Assembly (NCBI RefSeq): GCF_009866525.1
Contig: NZ_CM020866.1
Location: 498,260-562,259, forward strand
From: Spiroplasma poulsonii
Lineage (GTDB): Bacteria > Bacillota_I > Bacilli_A > Mycoplasmatales > Mycoplasmataceae
Length of the DNA stretch: 64,000 nucleotides
Direction: 5' to 3'
Shown: piece by piece, positions 25,175 to 35,991 of the stretch
Layout: each line of letters begins with the position of its first letter
Position numbering within the stretch: position 1 is the first letter of the stretch
The notes under the pieces: generated by a model
The model's input: the letters and a program-made list of their open reading frames with translations, nothing else
Told to the model about the DNA's origin: nothing
Databases searched by the model: none
Made by a program: the position numbers and the translations under genes

Positions 25175-27382
25175 ATGCCAAAAATTTTAGCACTTTTAAC
25201 AGCAACTGTTTTGGTAAGTGGTTCAACAGCTAGTGTAATAGGATGTGGAACACCTTCACCTTCAAAAATTAATGGAAAAGAAAATCTTGCGACAGAATTT
25301 ACTTTGACAAATAATGTCATTGTTACTGATGACAATATTCCTGTTCTTGATTCAATTTTTGAGCAAGCAAAAACAGAACAACGAATTGCTTCAACTTTGA
25401 CAGTAGATATTTTTACTGTTACTGATTCTGCAAATTTGGAAAAACCGGTTAATGATAACACTCCACAAGAGGGTTATGTTGTTTTAATAGTTCGTGATGA
25501 TAATGATATTCCGTATATTGGTTCAATTATTATTCATTTTACTGTTATTAAAACAGCATCAATTGACCTTAGCCAAACAATTCAGTTAAAAGATCTTTGG
25601 GATATTACAAAATATGATTCAATTAATGATTTATACCAAGATATTTGAAAAGTAGCAGTTAATGATTTGCAACCAGATACACCAAAGAGTTACGATACGT
25701 ACGATATGTCATGGTTTAAGATACCACCGGTAACTTTTAACCAAAAATTAGATGTTGAAATGCAGGCCGCTTATAATGGTAAAGCGAATACACCAACTGC
25801 AATGTATAGTGGAACAATTGTTATTAAGTTAGCGGTCATTAGTTATCGTGCGCAAGTTAACTTAAAATTACAACAAAATAACTTACCACCAGATGCACTA
25901 TATGATTTAGTTTGAACAGAAGTTAAAAAATATTTTGCCACTGATGTAAGAGTTTCAAATGATCGAAATGACTATTTAATTGACTGAAATAGTGTGACAG
26001 AACCCCCAGTTGGAGAAGCTGTTTATTTATACTTTTTAGCAACGCCAAAAGATGAGAATGCACACCATTATATTCGTGCTGTTGGAGGTGTTACTAAATA
26101 TCCAATATTGTTACCACCAACAATAAAACTAACGGTGCCAGTTGTTGTAACGCAAAGAGAACGTCCAAATGTTAATAAAGATTATATCTGGGCGATGGAA
26201 ATGCAAGAAGCAAACTTAGTAAATGGACCAGAACTAAAAGACTTTGATGTAACGAGTTGAACGACAACTTTAAATCAAAATTGACCTAGCATTAGTGGGT
26301 CAAGAGTTGTGACATTAAATGCAATTAACCTTAATACAAATCCAATGTTTAAAGGTGATGTTGCAATTGAAGTTGAGTTAATTAATCAAGGAACGGCTAT
26401 TAGTTTATTACCAGTTGATTCAATTTTATTAGTTCGTCAAGATCATCATACTGTTGATTCGGTGCTAAATTTAGTTTGAAATAATGTTATTAATACCCCA
26501 GAATGAGGTCCTAGTTTATCAAACCAATTAAGTAATTTTAGAATTAAACGAAAAGACGATTTAAAACGAGCATTAGAAGCAACCGAGCGTAATGGTGATT
26601 GAGCAACTTATGTTATTTCAATTCTTGGTAATCAAGAAGATGGATCAGGGCGTGATGTTGATGTTCTTGTTCAAGGAAAAATTAAAATGATTGATAATCC
26701 AATAACAGTTGATTTACCAATTGATTTAACAAGTAAAAATTATCGTTTTAATGCAACAAAATTAGAGACATGAAAAGAACAGGGATCTTATTTTAAACAT
26801 CAAATTTGAAAAGACGTTATTAAACAACCACCATTTGTTGATCAGAACGAACTTACTTTTGGGATTTCCAAAAATGAAGCTGATTGAAATGTAACAGAAT
26901 TAGGAACACTGATTGGTGAAGCGATTAAAAATTATGACCCTAATACAGCAAAAGACATTTCTTTACAATTCGATCTGATGTTATTAAATCCAACAAATTA
27001 TGGTGGTAAAATAACACTTGATTTTAAATTAACACCAGGAATACCAACTGCTTTTGGAGATATTGATTTAACTAATAAAGTAGAACCAATTTTTGTTCGT
27101 AAGTTACCAGCAACTGAAGACGAGAAAACTGCTTTGTTGGTAAAAATTATGGAAACATTATTAGATCAAAGCATTACAAAAAATCCTGCTTTACATAATA
27201 AGTATCCAAATGTACCATTAGATTTAAATGTGTATAATGCCTTTACAAATGAAGTTTTAAACGAACTAGTCTTGCCGATAGCAACAGATTCTATTAAGGA
27301 ATCAATTATTACAATTCAGCCAAATATTCCGGTATTTGAAGGAACAGTTAAACTTAAAGTAAAACTTATTTATCAACCATAA
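25175..27382 (+). CDS. Surface lipoprotein with internal repeats, function unknown
   Basis: The 735-residue product starts with a lipoprotein signal peptide ending in VIGC, so it should be lipid-anchored on the outside. The frame is open to TAA at 27380 with many UGA Trp codons. At least four units of about 110 residues recur. Each opens with a short beta segment and a helix with a Trp: LYQDIWKVAV, LYDLVWTEVKKYF, VLNLVWNNVI and HQIWKDVI. These are followed by hydrophobic strands such as TIKLTV or KITLDFKL. AAGGAG at 25158-25163 lies only 2 bp before an ATG at 25166 and 11 bp before the one at 25175. The second fits a lipoprotein signal better, but the choice is open. A terminator follows. The role is unknown. 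Confidence 0.75.
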
Positions 27383-27417
27383 AAAATTCTTCTAAGCTAG
27401 AAGAATTTTTTATTTTT
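27381..27417 (+). terminator. Terminator after the repeat lipoprotein gene
   Basis: AAAAAATTCTTCT / AGAAGAATTTTTT forms a perfect 13-bp stem with loop AAGCT and a T-run. It overlaps the stop codon. Confidence 0.88.
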
Positions 27418-27442
27418 AGGTGATAGTATTTTTTGAAGAAAA

Positions 27443-27451
27443 TGCTATAAT
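27443..27451 (+). promoter_or_regulatory. Extended -10 promoter before the four-helix membrane genes
   Basis: TGCTATAAT lies 43 bp before the ATG at 27494 and right after a terminator, so a new transcript should start here. No clear -35 is visible. Confidence 0.55.
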
Positions 27452-27493
27452 CATTGTAAATAAAAGGAAAAGTAGTAATTTTGGGTGATATTG

Positions 27494-28078
27494 ATGAGCA
27501 AACAGGACAAATGAACGATAAAAGCAAGTTCGCAAGAACAAGATATTCGTTTAACACGAATGTATTTTAATAATGCAATGGAAATTGTTGGCCGTATTTT
27601 GATTTTACTTGGTCAAGGAATTATGCTGGGGGTGATTATCATTGTGTCAGCCTCATTAGCAATGATTGCAACTAGTAAGCTTCCAATTCCAGCTGTTTTT
27701 AATAATTTTGGTGTTGCTGATGGTGTTTTTCGTGGGATGACAATTATGCTTGCTTTGTTAGGCATTATCTTTTCGTTAGTTTTTGTTATTCCAACGTTAA
27801 TTGTTCGTAATATTAAAACAATAAAATTAACAGGAATTATTTTTATTACCTTAGGGTCTTTCTTTACTTTATTAATGTTAGCAATAAGTGTTGTTGCTTA
27901 TCTTTATATTCCAGTGCGCTTAAATTTCCCGGGGGTTATTATGGCTGGAATTTGTGCATTAGTTTTGTTTTGAGGGAGTTTTTTATTATGACTTTCAGCA
28001 TGACAGCAACAAAAACGGATTAATATTGCAATGGCGGAAAGTTTAGATTTTAGATCACAGTTAAAAGTGGTTGAGTAG
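27494..28078 (+). CDS. Four-helix membrane protein (family of four in this region)
   Basis: Unknown 194-residue integral membrane protein with four hydrophobic segments: ILILLGQGIMLGVII, MTIMLALLGIIFSLVFVI, IIFITLGSFFTLLMLAI and VIMAGICALVLFWGSFL. A short polar tail follows. The first helix is preceded by EIVGR and contains ILLGQ. Equivalent E-x3-R-x2-I-I-x-G-Q segments begin the first helix of the proteins at 28090, 28837 and 38344, so I take them as paralogues. The start ATG at 27494 includes a UGA Trp at codon 7. It is the first gene of a three-gene run; the next start is 11 bp after the stop. Confidence 0.7.
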
Positions 28079-28089
28079 GAAGGTGTCAA

Positions 28090-28824
28090 ATGAAAAAAGA
28101 GAAAACAATATTGTCAAAAGGTGAGACCGCATCAAAAATGGTTCAGAAAATTCAATTTGTGGAAGATAATCGCCCAGCGTCATTAAAAAGTTTGGACAAA
28201 ACGGTGGTGGATAAAACAGTTAAATCATTAGGTGAGTATGAATTAAAACGCAAAAAACAAAATAAACCTTTGCCTTATCATTATAACGTTGATGCAACTA
28301 AATATTATTTTGCAACAAAAGGAGAAACTTTAGCCCGCATAATGATTATTTTTGGGCAATTAATGTTAATTGTTGTTTCATTGGTATATATTCCAACTTT
28401 AAGTCAAGTTCTTGCCCATTTTCTGATGTCTTTGGTTTCAAAATTAAACACTTCTTTTACGGGGCCAATTGTTATTGCCTTAATTATTTTATTATCAATT
28501 GCCTGAGTATCAACATTCTTTTTCTTAACAATTCCAATTTTAACGGCTCAGACCTTACGAACTGTTCACATTTGAACAATTATCGTAAGCATTGTTGGCA
28601 ACATTAATTTTATAATTGTTTTTTTAATTGCGGTCCTACAAGTGCTTTATATTAAAGGTTCGGTTGCTGGATTAAATATTAACCCATTTATTTTATCAGG
28701 AATCATTCTTGCTGCTTTTGTTTGTTTTGCAATTGGATGTATGGCTTTACAAAATAACCGTAAGAAATATCAACGAAAAGTTGAAAATGAATTAGCAAAT
28801 CAAATTCGTGCAACAAGAGGATAA
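28090..28824 (+). CDS. Four-helix membrane protein (family of four in this region)
   Basis: Unknown 244-residue protein. A charged cytoplasmic-like N-terminus of about 80 residues (KGETASKMV to NVDATKYYF) precedes four membrane segments, the first being ARIMIIFGQLMLIVVSLV. The others are IVIALIILLSIAWVSTFF, IIVSIVGNINFIIVFLIAV and FILSGIILAAFVCFAIG. A basic tail (NRKKYQRK) ends it. GETLAR plus IIFGQ matches the shared helix-1 pattern. AGGAAGG precedes the ATG, and the next gene starts 12 bp after the stop behind AAGGAGAG, so the genes form an operon. Confidence 0.72.
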
Positions 28825-28836
28825 GGAGAGATTAGG

Positions 28837-29466
28837 ATGTTAACAAAAATTAGTTCAAAACGCGATGAATTAGCATTACAATGAAACACTCGAGTTGAAG
28901 TTGCAACACGGTTATTAATCATTGGTTTTTCTATTTTAGGTACTTTTATGGGTTATTTTATTAGTGCTGGTTGTGCGATGGCTTACAATAATATGAAAAA
29001 TTTAACGGGAGTTATTTCACATCGAACTTATGAAATTAATTATATTATTGCTGGTGTAATTGGCCTTGTTTGTGCCTTCTTTTTCTTTTGTTTTATTGGT
29101 TTGCCCTATCTTAAATTAAAAAGAGCGGCAAGTTTTAAAAGTTGAATTATTATTTCCACTGTTTTTGCCATCATATATTATACAGTTTGTTTTATTTTAG
29201 CAGTTACTTATATTGGAATGTTTAATACAATTAATAATTATTTTATTGTTGCTTTTACTTTAATTAGTGTTTGTATTCTAGTGATTTTTCCTTCCTATGT
29301 TTTACTGTGACGAGAAGTTAAAAAACAATGAATTTTACGAAAAAAATTTGAATATTTAACAGATGAAACACAAATGAAAAAAGTTGAAACAAAGTTAGTG
29401 ACATTAGAACAAGAACGACAACATCTTGTTGAATTAGAAACAATTAAGTATAATAAAGAAAAATAG
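28837..29466 (+). CDS. Four-helix membrane protein, C-terminus cut by IS copy C
   Basis: Unknown 209-residue product in its present form. There are four membrane segments (LLIIGFSILGTFMGYFI, IIAGVIGLVCAFFFFCFIG, IIISTVFAIIYYTVCFIL and FTLISVCILVIFPSYVL), then a charged coiled-coil-like tail (LEQERQHLVELE). VEVATRLLIIG matches the helix-1 pattern of its neighbours. The stop TAG at 29464-29466 is made by the TA target plus the first base of IS copy C. Sequence right after the IS (30552-30662) can encode a Lys/Gln-rich tail, so the native protein was probably longer. Confidence 0.7.
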
Positions 29467-30534
29467 ACTTCTTGCATTACTTACTTGTTAAAAAATTGCA
29501 AATATTTGTAAAAAAGATACTAATAGAAAAATATAATTTTAATTAATTATGTTTTTTATTTAAAAATTTAATATTTTTCCACAACGAAAAATTAATTTAT
29601 TATTTAAATTATTTAATTTTAAATAAATATTTTATGTTAAATATAATAATTGTAAATTATAAATTGAGGCAATTAAATTAAATCTTAAACCAAATCTTTT
29701 TCTTCGATTACGATATTTTTCTGTAATAATTTTAAATTTTTTAAGAATAGCAAAAATATTTTCAATAATAATTCTCATTTTTGAAACTAGTCTATTATAT
29801 TGCTTTTGTTCTTTGTTTAAAGGGTTTTTCTTTGTTTTCTTTGTAGGTATTAGAACATTATTGTGATTTTTTTGTATTCCTTGATAACCACTATCAACTA
29901 TTAATTTGGTATTTTTTAAAATTGGGATTTTTGATTCTTTAAATAAAGCATAATCATGTTTTTTTCCGAGCGAAAAACTTGTTGCAATAATTTTTTTGGT
30001 TTCTTGTTCGATAATTACTTGTGTTTTGATCGTGTGTTTTTTCTTTTTACCAGAATAAGATTGTTTTTGTCTTTTTTTGGGCGTTGGATTGGAGTTTCGG
30101 TAGCATCAATAATAATAGTTTTATCATTAAAATAATCATTTATTAGTGCTTTTTTACCAGCAAGTTGTTGAAAATCAGAGTTTTTAATTAAAATATCTTC
30201 AATTCACTTAATATTACGATAACAATTAGCCTCACTAATATCAAAACTTTTACCAAGATGAAAATAAGTCTGATATTCTCGTCAATATAATAAAGTCATC
30301 AATAATCTATTTTCTAATGATAATTTATTAGTTTTACCACCTTTTTTAAATTTTTCTATTTCAGCAACTTTTAAAATATCTAACATTTTATTAAAAGTGG
30401 ATTTTTTTATTCCTGTTAATCTTAACCATTCTCTATCATTAAGAGTATTAAATTTATTATTGTTCATATTTTTATGTCCTCATAAATTATATTTTATAAT
30501 AATATTTTAATAAAAAAGGGTATCGCAAGAAGTC
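29466..30534 (-). mobile_element. IS5-like element, copy C
   Basis: A full copy of 1069 bp, flanked by TA at 29464-29465 and 30535-30536. It carries an extra TTAC near the left end (ATTACTTACTTG), outside the transposase gene, which explains the four extra bases. The ends are GACTTCTTGC and GCAAGAAGTC. It appears intact. Confidence 0.95.
29632..30467 (-). CDS. IS5-like transposase (two frames, -1 shift), copy C
   Basis: The first frame starts at 30467 and the second ends at 29632. Both match copy F by eye, with the same A7 junction and no nonsense change, so this copy may be active. DDE residues lie in IDATE, VDSGYQG and IIENIF. Confidence 0.85.
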
Positions 30535-30551
30535 TAATATAATTTAAATAA

Positions 30552-30662
30552 TTTAAAAGAAAAAAACAGCGGGTGTATGTTCAAAAACCAGTTTTAGAAC
30601 AACAAGAAAAAAAGCAAGCAGGAAGAAAAAAAGAGTTTAAAGCAGATTTAAAAAATGATTAA
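30552..30662 (+). pseudogene. Stranded C-terminal remnant of the gene at 28837
   Basis: A frame open from 30552 to TAA at 30660-30662 reads KKQRVYVQKPVLEQQEKK then a basic end KADLKND. It has no start codon or ribosome-binding site. Its Lys/Gln/Glu composition continues the tail of the 28837 product. The bases between the IS and this frame are AT-rich and contain stops, so the junction is not a clean excision, unlike the other IS sites. The assignment is inference. Confidence 0.5.
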
Positions 30663-30686
30663 TGTGTATGGAAGGAAAGGCTATTA

Positions 30687-31976
30687 ATGGTAAAAGAAGA
30701 TAAGACTAATAATATTTTAGAATCACCAGTACCAATGCGTCGAAAATTATCGCGAAAAACTAATTTAAAGATTTTTGCCATTTATTGGAACAGTTGCGAT
30801 TGCAGCTGGTCTAGGTGGTGTTATTTATTCTGTTGTTGCACCCTCTTATTATCATAATAAAAATCCATGAGCTAATGCTACTTTGTTGGATGATAAAATT
30901 ACTAGAATGATAAATCAACAATTATCAAAACCATTACTTGATTTTAATGGTGATCCAAGGCCAGAACATTTAGCGAGTTATGTTTCTTTTAATACTGGTG
31001 AAAAAGATGGGATTGATATTTATCCTAATTTAGATAATATTAAAATTATTCAAGAAATTTTTGCAAAAAACGATTGAATTAAAAATAATTTAAGTACTGT
31101 TGAAACAATGTTAAAAGGAACAGGGGCCAACTTTGTCAGGAACTCGAATAATTTATCAAGGAAATCGATTGAATTTAATTTTACGACCAAAAATTTTAAC
31201 TTATCCCTATAATAATGGTGATGATAAATATGGGTTAGTAACAGTTACTCCTGTTGATAAAGACCGCGGATTATTTACTTATAAAATTAGATTTGTTTTG
31301 CAACTAATTGGAACTGATAATGCTGGTTATTATGTTGATTTAGAGAAAACTTTTGATTATACATATGATACAACACAAGCGGCAGTACCAACATTATTAA
31401 TTTTAAGTCAAATGTTAAATTTAATGAGTAATAGCAAAATTGTGACATTAGTTCAGAAATATGGCCTTGCGTTAGACACTAATAATGAAATAATTTTAAA
31501 TGCACTTTTAACAGAATATTATCCAATCGCAAAGGCTGATAATAGTATTATTATTAATGAGCAAGTTGTTAATAAAAATGGAACTCCATTTGCAGCAATT
31601 ACAGATAACCCTTCTGCAAGTAATTTAACATTAAATATTAAGTATAATGTTAAAAAATTTAATCCCTTACAACAATTTGGTGCTAGTTTTTTTGATTATC
31701 ATAGTAATAATTACGGGGTAATTGCCAATATTTTTACCAAAATTGGAATTAAAATGCCAACCTTTGTTAATGTTAAGAATAGTTATGATTTATATGATCG
31801 AAATACTGATCAAACATTTTTAAATGGCGTAATGCAAGATCAACGGGTTGATTCTTATCAAGGTTATATTAAAGAAATGGGATTAAGTTCTGATAATGTC
31901 TCTGATAATGTTAACTATGAAAATAATGATTTTAGTTCATATGTATGAGGTTCTGAACACCAAATTTTTTATAATA
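30687..31976 (+). pseudogene. Interrupted anchored surface protein, part 1 (N-terminal)
   Basis: First piece of a gene that once ran to 38257 and encoded roughly 915 residues. AAGGAAAGG precedes the ATG. The N-terminus is charged, then a membrane anchor follows (IGTVAIAAGLGGVIYSVVA) and a long exterior region. Two frameshifts are present: near 30770-30784, before the anchor, and near 31120-31134, before the segment beginning SGTRIIYQG. IS copy D then interrupts it at TA 31975-31976. Joining 31976 to 34655 with one TA removed continues the frame exactly (QIFYN to NEVLIQF). The plan resembles the surface protein at 21998; function unknown. Confidence 0.8.
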
Positions 31977-33041
31977 GACTTCTTGCATTACTTGTTAAAA
32001 AATTGCAAATATTTGTAAAAAAGATACTAATAGAAAAATATAATTTTAATTAATTATGTTTTTTATTTAAAAATTTAATATTTTTCCACAACGAAAAATT
32101 AATTTATTATTTAAATTATTTAATTTTAAATAAATATTTTATGTTAAATATAATAATTGTAAATTATAAATTGAGGCAATTAAATTAAATCTTAAACCAA
32201 ATCTTTTTCTTCGATTACGATATTTTTCTGTAATAATTTTAAATTTTTTAAGAATAGCAAAAATATTTTCAATAATAATTCTCATTTTTGAAACTAGTCT
32301 ATTATATTGCTTTTGTTCTTTGTTTAAAGGGTTTTTCTTTGTTTTCTTTGTAGGTATTAGAACATTATTGTGATTTTTTTGTATTCCTTTATAACCACTA
32401 TCAACTATTAATTTGGTATTTTTTAAAATTGGGATTTTTGATTCTTTAAATAAAGCATAATCATGTTTTTTTCCGAGCGAAAAACTTGTTGCAATAATTT
32501 TTTTGGTTTCTTGTTCGATAATTACTTGTGTTTTGATAGTGTGTTTTTTCTTTTTACCAGAATAAGATTGTTTTTGTCTTTTTTTGGGCGTTGGATTGGA
32601 GTTTCGGTAGCATCAATAATAATAGTTTTATCATTAAAATAATCATTTATTAGTGCTTTTTTACCAGCAAGTTGTTGAAAATCAGAGTTTTTAATTAAAA
32701 TATCTTCAATTCACTTAATATTACGATAACAATTAGCCTCACTAATATCAAAACTTTTACCAAGATGAAAATAAGTCTGATATTCTCGTCAATATAATAA
32801 AGTCATCAATAATCTATTTTCTAATGATAATTTATTAGTTTTACCACCTTTTTTAAATTTTTCTATTTCAGCAACTTTTAAAATATCTAACATTTTATTA
32901 AAAGTGGATTTTTTTATTCCTGTTAATCTTAACCATTCTCTATCATTAAGAGTATTAAATTTATTATTGTTCATATTTTTATGTCCTCATAAATTATATT
33001 TTATAATAATATTTTAATAAAAAAGGGTATCGCAAGAAGTC
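31977..33041 (-). mobile_element. IS5-like element, copy D
   Basis: A full 1065-bp copy between TA at 31975-31976 and TA at 33042-33043. It is the outer left end of the large inverted repeat and is the mirror of copy G. Against copy G I found two differences: T at 32390 (mirror of 37191) and A at 32538 (mirror of 37043). Confidence 0.95.
32139..32974 (-). CDS. IS5-like transposase (two frames), copy D
   Basis: It has the same two-frame layout and A7 run as copy F. The base change at 32390 turns VDSGYQG into VDSGYKG, next to the second catalytic Asp, which could affect activity. The change at 32538 is silent in the second frame. Confidence 0.8.
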
Positions 33042-33589
33042 TATTATATGTTCCTACCCGCAAATTAGTATTATTATAGCGTCCAACATTAAGTTCATTT
33101 ACTGCAATATTAAAAGCATTACTATGCAAACTTTCAACGGGATAATTATTACCTGGTTATCCACTACCCGTTGGATTACGATATTCTCAATCATTGGCAG
33201 CTTGAAGAATTGCTTGTTGATAATCATTATATAGGTCTTTCACCCTATCCAAGGTTGTGTATGTTTTCGATAAAGCAAAAGTTGATTGTAAAACATTAAG
33301 ATTGTTTTTATCAACGCCCCATGGATCTTTCACAACTTTAGTTGGGAGTTCATATTCATAAGATAAATCATAAAGTTTATTAAACGTTCCATCATATGAA
33401 AATTGCACATTAATAACAATGCTTGGAAAACTTAAAAGTTTATCTTGATACACCTTATTATTATTTCCTCGTAACATTCCATTGATTGGCGGTTGTTTAG
33501 TAAAAGTTGTTCCCACAATTGTTGTGGGATTTCTCCCAACACCAACGGTAATGTCCTTAACAATCTTGTTAATATCAATATATTGATTA
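33042..33589 (-). pseudogene. Inverted duplicate of surface-protein fragment (part 3)
   Basis: Between IS copies D and E. It is the reverse complement of 35992-36539 and encodes the same fragment (TTFTKQPPINGML onward), including the same in-frame TAA at 33157-33159. It faces opposite to the gene it came from and has no start of its own, so it is a displaced duplicate, not a separate gene. Confidence 0.85.
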
Positions 33590-34654
33590 GACTTCTTGCA
33601 TTACTTGTTAAAAAATTGCAAATATTTGTAAAAAAGATACTAATAGAAAAATATAATTTTAATTAATTATGTTTTTTATTTAAAAATTTAATATTTTTCC
33701 ACAACGAAAAATTAATTTATTATTTAAATTATTTAATTTTAAATAAATATTTTATGTTAAATATAATAATTGTAAATTATAAATTGAGGCAATTAAATTA
33801 AATCTTAAACCAAATCTTTTTCTTCGATTACGATATTTTTCTGTAATAATTTTAAATTTTTTAAGAATAGCAAAAATATTTTCAATAATAATTCTCATTT
33901 TTGAAACTAGTCTATTATATTGCTTTTGTTCTTTGTTTAAAGGGTTTTTCTTTGTTTTCTTTGTAGGTATTAGAACATTATTGTGATTTTTTTGTATTCC
34001 TTGATAACCACTATCAACTATTAATTTGGTATTTTTTAAAATTGGGATTTTTGATTCTTTAAATAAAGCATAATCATGTTTTTTTCCGAGCGAAAAACTT
34101 GTTGCAATAATTTTTTTGGTTTCTTGTTCGATAATTACTTGTGTTTTGATCGTGTGTTTTTTCTTTTTACCAGAATAAGATTGTTTTTGTCTTTTTTTGG
34201 GCGTTGGATTGGAGTTTCGGTAGCATCAATAATAATAGTTTTATCATTAAAATAATCATTTATTAGTGCTTTTTTACCAGCAAGTTGTTGAAAATCAGAG
34301 TTTTTAATTAAAATATCTTCAATTCACTTAATATTACGATAACAATTAGCCTCACTAATATCAAAACTTTTACCAAGATGAAAATAAGTCTGATATTCTC
34401 GTCAATATAATAAAGTCATCAATAATCTATTTTCTAATGATAATTTATTAGTTTTACCACCTTTTTTAAATTTTTCTATTTCAGCAACTTTTAAAATATC
34501 TAACATTTTATTAAAAGTGGATTTTTTTATTCCTGTTAATCTTAACCATTCTCTATCATTAAGAGTATTAAATTTATTATTGTTCATATTTTTATGTCCT
34601 CATAAATTATATTTTATAATAATATTTTAATAAAAAAGGGTATCGCAAGAAGTC
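33590..34654 (-). mobile_element. IS5-like element, copy E
   Basis: A full 1065-bp copy between TA at 33588-33589 and TA at 34655-34656. It mirrors copy F across the 272-bp spacer, and I found no difference between them by eye. Confidence 0.95.
33752..34587 (-). CDS. IS5-like transposase (two frames), copy E
   Basis: Starts at 34587. The first frame and the second frame (ending at 33752) match copy F with no nonsense change, so it is potentially active. Confidence 0.85.
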
Positions 34655-34926
34655 TAATGAAGTATTAATTCAGTTTTTAAATATTAATAATAATGGTTTG
34701 CCAGATAAAATTAACCGGGATCCAACAAAAATGTATTATGATCAACAAAGTTATACTGCTCGTTCCATTAATTATCAAGAATTTAACTTAGTTGCTAATG
34801 TTAAAGATGTGATTGAAAATATTAAATATGATGATTCAGAACAAGCAATTGATCTTCGTTTAACAAATAAGATTGATGATATTAAATCAAGTTTAAAAAG
34901 CTATTTGTTAGAAAATTTAAATAATA
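34655..34926 (+). pseudogene. Interrupted surface protein, part 2; spacer of the inverted repeat
   Basis: This 272-bp piece is the loop between the two inverted composite units. It reads in frame as NEVLIQFLNINN through SYLLENLNN with no stop. It joins in frame to part 1 upstream (31976) and to 35992 downstream once the IS copies and one TA per junction are removed. The present frame runs on into copy F, which adds RLLAIPFFIKILL and a stop. Confidence 0.8.
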
Positions 34927-35991
34927 GACTTCTTGCGATACCCTTTTTTATTAAAATATTATTATAAAATATAATTTATGAGGACATAAAAATATGAACA
35001 ATAATAAATTTAATACTCTTAATGATAGAGAATGGTTAAGATTAACAGGAATAAAAAAATCCACTTTTAATAAAATGTTAGATATTTTAAAAGTTGCTGA
35101 AATAGAAAAATTTAAAAAAGGTGGTAAAACTAATAAATTATCATTAGAAAATAGATTATTGATGACTTTATTATATTGACGAGAATATCAGACTTATTTT
35201 CATCTTGGTAAAAGTTTTGATATTAGTGAGGCTAATTGTTATCGTAATATTAAGTGAATTGAAGATATTTTAATTAAAAACTCTGATTTTCAACAACTTG
35301 CTGGTAAAAAAGCACTAATAAATGATTATTTTAATGATAAAACTATTATTATTGATGCTACCGAAACTCCAATCCAACGCCCAAAAAAAGACAAAAACAA
35401 TCTTATTCTGGTAAAAAGAAAAAACACACGATCAAAACACAAGTAATTATCGAACAAGAAACCAAAAAAATTATTGCAACAAGTTTTTCGCTCGGAAAAA
35501 AACATGATTATGCTTTATTTAAAGAATCAAAAATCCCAATTTTAAAAAATACCAAATTAATAGTTGATAGTGGTTATCAAGGAATACAAAAAAATCACAA
35601 TAATGTTCTAATACCTACAAAGAAAACAAAGAAAAACCCTTTAAACAAAGAACAAAAGCAATATAATAGACTAGTTTCAAAAATGAGAATTATTATTGAA
35701 AATATTTTTGCTATTCTTAAAAAATTTAAAATTATTACAGAAAAATATCGTAATCGAAGAAAAAGATTTGGTTTAAGATTTAATTTAATTGCCTCAATTT
35801 ATAATTTACAATTATTATATTTAACATAAAATATTTATTTAAAATTAAATAATTTAAATAATAAATTAATTTTTCGTTGTGGAAAAATATTAAATTTTTA
35901 AATAAAAAACATAATTAATTAAAATTATATTTTTCTATTAGTATCTTTTTTACAAATATTTGCAATTTTTTAACAAGTAATGCAAGAAGTC
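34927..35991 (+). mobile_element. IS5-like element, copy F (reference copy)
   Basis: A full 1065-bp copy between TA at 34925-34926 and TA at 35992-35993. Its ends are GACTTCTTGC and GCAAGAAGTC, which are 10-bp inverted ends. I use this copy to describe the element: the transposase start is 67 bp from the left end and the second-frame stop is at offset 902. The last 160 bp are AT-rich and non-coding. Confidence 0.96.
34994..35829 (+). CDS. IS5-like DDE transposase, two frames joined by probable -1 frameshift
   Basis: The first frame (34994-35446, 150 aa with UGA as Trp in LLYWREY and IKWIEDI) holds a helix-turn-helix domain (TGIKKSTFNKMLDIL) and the first acidic residue in IDATETPIQ. The second frame, one base back, has YSGKKKKHTIK, FSLGKKHDY, VDSGYQG (second Asp) and MRIIIENIFAILK (Glu, with the following Lys), ending at 35829. 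The frames meet at A7 (35383-35389), read CCA AAA AAA GAC in frame one, a classic A-AAA-AAA-type slip site. The fused product would be 278 aa. AGGACATAAAAAT precedes the ATG, giving a weak ribosome-binding site. The A7 is the same in all copies, so it is unlikely to be a random mutation. Confidence 0.9.

Larger units (their letters stand above)
31977..34654 (-). mobile_element. Composite unit IS-fragment-IS, left inverted copy
   Basis: IS copies D and E, both on the minus strand, enclose a 548-bp piece of the surface-protein gene. The whole 2678-bp unit is the reverse complement of 34927-37604 (coordinates mirror about 34790.5). It is flanked by TA on both sides, and the gene frame continues if the whole unit plus one TA is removed. 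That is what transposition of the unit as one block would leave. Confidence 0.8.

Noticed and set aside
33187-33516. A 109-aa open frame on the minus strand taken as a separate gene
   Set aside because: It is identical to the frame at 36065-36394 and is part of the inverted duplicate of the surface-protein gene. It has no start signal of its own.
34994-35446. Transposase first frame as a dead, frameshifted gene in every copy
   Set aside because: The A7 junction is the same in all copies, which points to programmed frameshifting rather than decay. Only copies B and H show real lesions.
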